Shown here piece by piece: positions 51,312 to 52,011 of a stretch of 52,011 nucleotides of DNA. The stretch is from CAIZGX01 sp044354975 (GTDB lineage: Bacteria; Bacteroidota; Bacteroidia; Flavobacteriales_D; Sanyastnellaceae). Position numbers and translations under genes: made by a program. A model generated the notes under the pieces. The model searched no databases. It saw nothing but the letters and a program-made list of their open reading frames with translations, and was not told where the DNA came from. Positions within the stretch are counted from its first letter, which is position 1; each line of letters starts with the position of its first letter. The DNA lies in contig JBIKZA010000010.1 in NCBI GenBank assembly GCA_044354975.1, positions 1 through 52,011 on the forward strand, read 5' to 3'.

Positions 51312-51742
51312 TCGAAGACAATCGTTACCGGTCCGTCGTTGACCAATTCAACTTTCATATCTGCCCCAAAGATTCCAGTTTCAACTTTTGAGATCCGCTT
51401 TTTCATTTCAGTAATAAAAAATTCATACAACGGAATCGCTTGTTCAGGCCGAGCAGCTTCAATAAAACTCGGACGGTTTCCCTTCTTCGTGTCGGCGTAT
51501 AACGTGAATTGACTTACGAGTAATGCACTTCCATTTACATCTAAAACACTCTTGTTCATCTTACCTTCTTCATCGGAGAAGATGCGCAACTTCACAATTT
51601 TTTCTATCGTTGGAAGAATATTTTCCTCTGTATCTGTGGAAGAAAAACCAATGAGCAACAAGAGCCCGGTTTCAATACTTCCAACAATTTTGGAATCTAC
51701 TTTTACAGAGGCGCTCGACACGCGTTGAAGAACGATTTTCAT
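51308..51742 (-). CDS. dtd: D-aminoacyl-tRNA deacylase
   Basis: Dtd removes D-amino acids (and Gly mischarged on tRNA-Ala) from tRNA. The 144-residue protein is the usual length. It has the two active-site segments: SQFTLYADTKKGNRPSFIEA (with S-Q-F-T-L) and the Gly-cis-Pro-containing NDGPVTIVFD at the C-terminus. N-terminal MKIVLQRVSSASVKVDSKIV is also typical. Another minus-strand gene ends 4 bases upstream of its ATG, so dtd is probably in an operon reading from outside the window. Confidence 0.96.
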   Translation of the reverse strand: MKIVLQRVSSASVKVDSKIVGSIETGLLLLIGFSSTDTEENILPTIEKIVKLRIFSDEEGKMNKSVLDVNGSALLVSQFTLYADTKKGNRPSFIEAARPEQAIPLYEFFITEMKKRISKVETGIFGADMKVELVNDGPVTIVFD

Positions 51743-51746
51743 GAAT

Positions 51747-52011
51747 TTATTTATTCGGAGTTAATAGCCCGCTTTCAAAAAGAAACACGTCGGTCGTCTC
51801 AAAATTTCGAACCAACATCCATCCCTTTTCTTTGTCGTGCTTCAAAATGTTCAAGTGATGAAACTTACTTCTGTCCCAACGTGTGGTGTCCTTTCCATGC
51901 AGAAGTATCGTTGGAAAAACTGTTTTGTTGTATTCTGAAATGAGCCATCTTCTTCTTTCGTAATGCGGAATGTAGGTAGAAGGGAAGTCGGCTTGAAGGC
52001 ACTGACATCCG
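51747..52011 (-). CDS. Partial unrecognised gene, 5' end beyond the window
   Basis: An open frame of 87 codons runs from the right edge on the minus strand to TAA at 51749-51747, without any ATG start, 4 bases before dtd. The visible part includes PHYERRRWLISEYNKTVFPT and the C-terminal ETTDVFLFESGLLTPNK. The composition is protein-like and no stop occurs in 87 codons. I do not recognise the family; only the 3' end is available. Confidence 0.6.
   Translation of the reverse strand, partial: GCQCLQADFPSTYIPHYERRRWLISEYNKTVFPTILLHGKDTTRWDRSKFHHLNILKHDKEKGWMLVRNFETTDVFLFESGLLTPNK

Overview
The window looks like chromosomal DNA of a member of the Bacteroidota, most likely Flavobacteriales (a Cryomorphaceae/Crocinitomicaceae-like lineage is an inference). 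The evidence is type IX secretion C-terminal sorting domains of both type A and type B, the gliding ABC ATPase GldA, Bacteroidota-typical families (DUF4290, DUF4834, DUF4924, DUF1573, patatin-barrel fusions, a TonB receptor with a carboxypeptidase-like N-domain), few Shine-Dalgarno sequences, and repeated TAnnTTTG promoter boxes just upstream of transcription units. The DNA is moderately AT-rich and very densely coding: no gap exceeds about 300 bases. I see no tRNA, rRNA, CRISPR array, insertion sequence, prophage or integration scar.

Layout. 1-2.7 kb: the end of ftsH, then cdsA and psd (membrane protease and phospholipid synthesis), closed by a two-way terminator. 2.7-9.7 kb, minus strand: a 2000-residue secreted surface protein with MopE-type metal-binding repeats, followed by two Cys-rich DUF1573 proteins. 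9.8-16.3 kb: ruvC, then an envelope group (GT2 glycosyltransferase, lone OppC-type permease, outer-membrane barrel, WecA-type transferase) and a convergent NtrC-class regulator lacking its DNA-binding domain. 16.3-23 kb: uvrD/pcrA, DUF4290, a HupE/UreJ-like protein, yidD, a small lipoprotein, hemB and a secreted Asp-box protein. 23-29.6 kb: asnS, a LolD-type ATPase, a type IX-secreted choice-of-anchor-L protein, gpmI and a histidine kinase. 29.7-36.3 kb: a patatin-barrel autotransporter and a four-gene surface-polysaccharide operon. 36.4-42.4 kb: a TPR protein, a TonB receptor, a DMT exporter, an ArsC/Spx-like protein, MarC, purN and an HPt protein. 42.6-52 kb: gldA, DUF4834, YfhO, two minus-strand membrane/redox genes, an overlapping operon (FemAB-like protein, MFS exporter, small protein, OmpH-like protein, DUF4924), dtd and a partial gene at the edge.

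Most of the content is housekeeping plus cell-envelope biology. The least ordinary signals are: (1) the 2000-residue protein, with five MopE repeats bracketed by three Cys repeats on each side, then five modules of about 154 residues, next to two DUF1573 proteins sharing a four-cysteine motif; (2) promoter boxes exactly 4 bases (one 5) from the start codon at six genes, which suggests leaderless mRNAs; (3) an NtrC-class ATPase ending before any helix-turn-helix and carrying GAFTSA instead of GAFTGA; (4) signalling genes translationally coupled to metabolic genes (histidine kinase-gpmI and HPt-purN). All functional statements rest on reading the sequence and on family knowledge; no searches were run.
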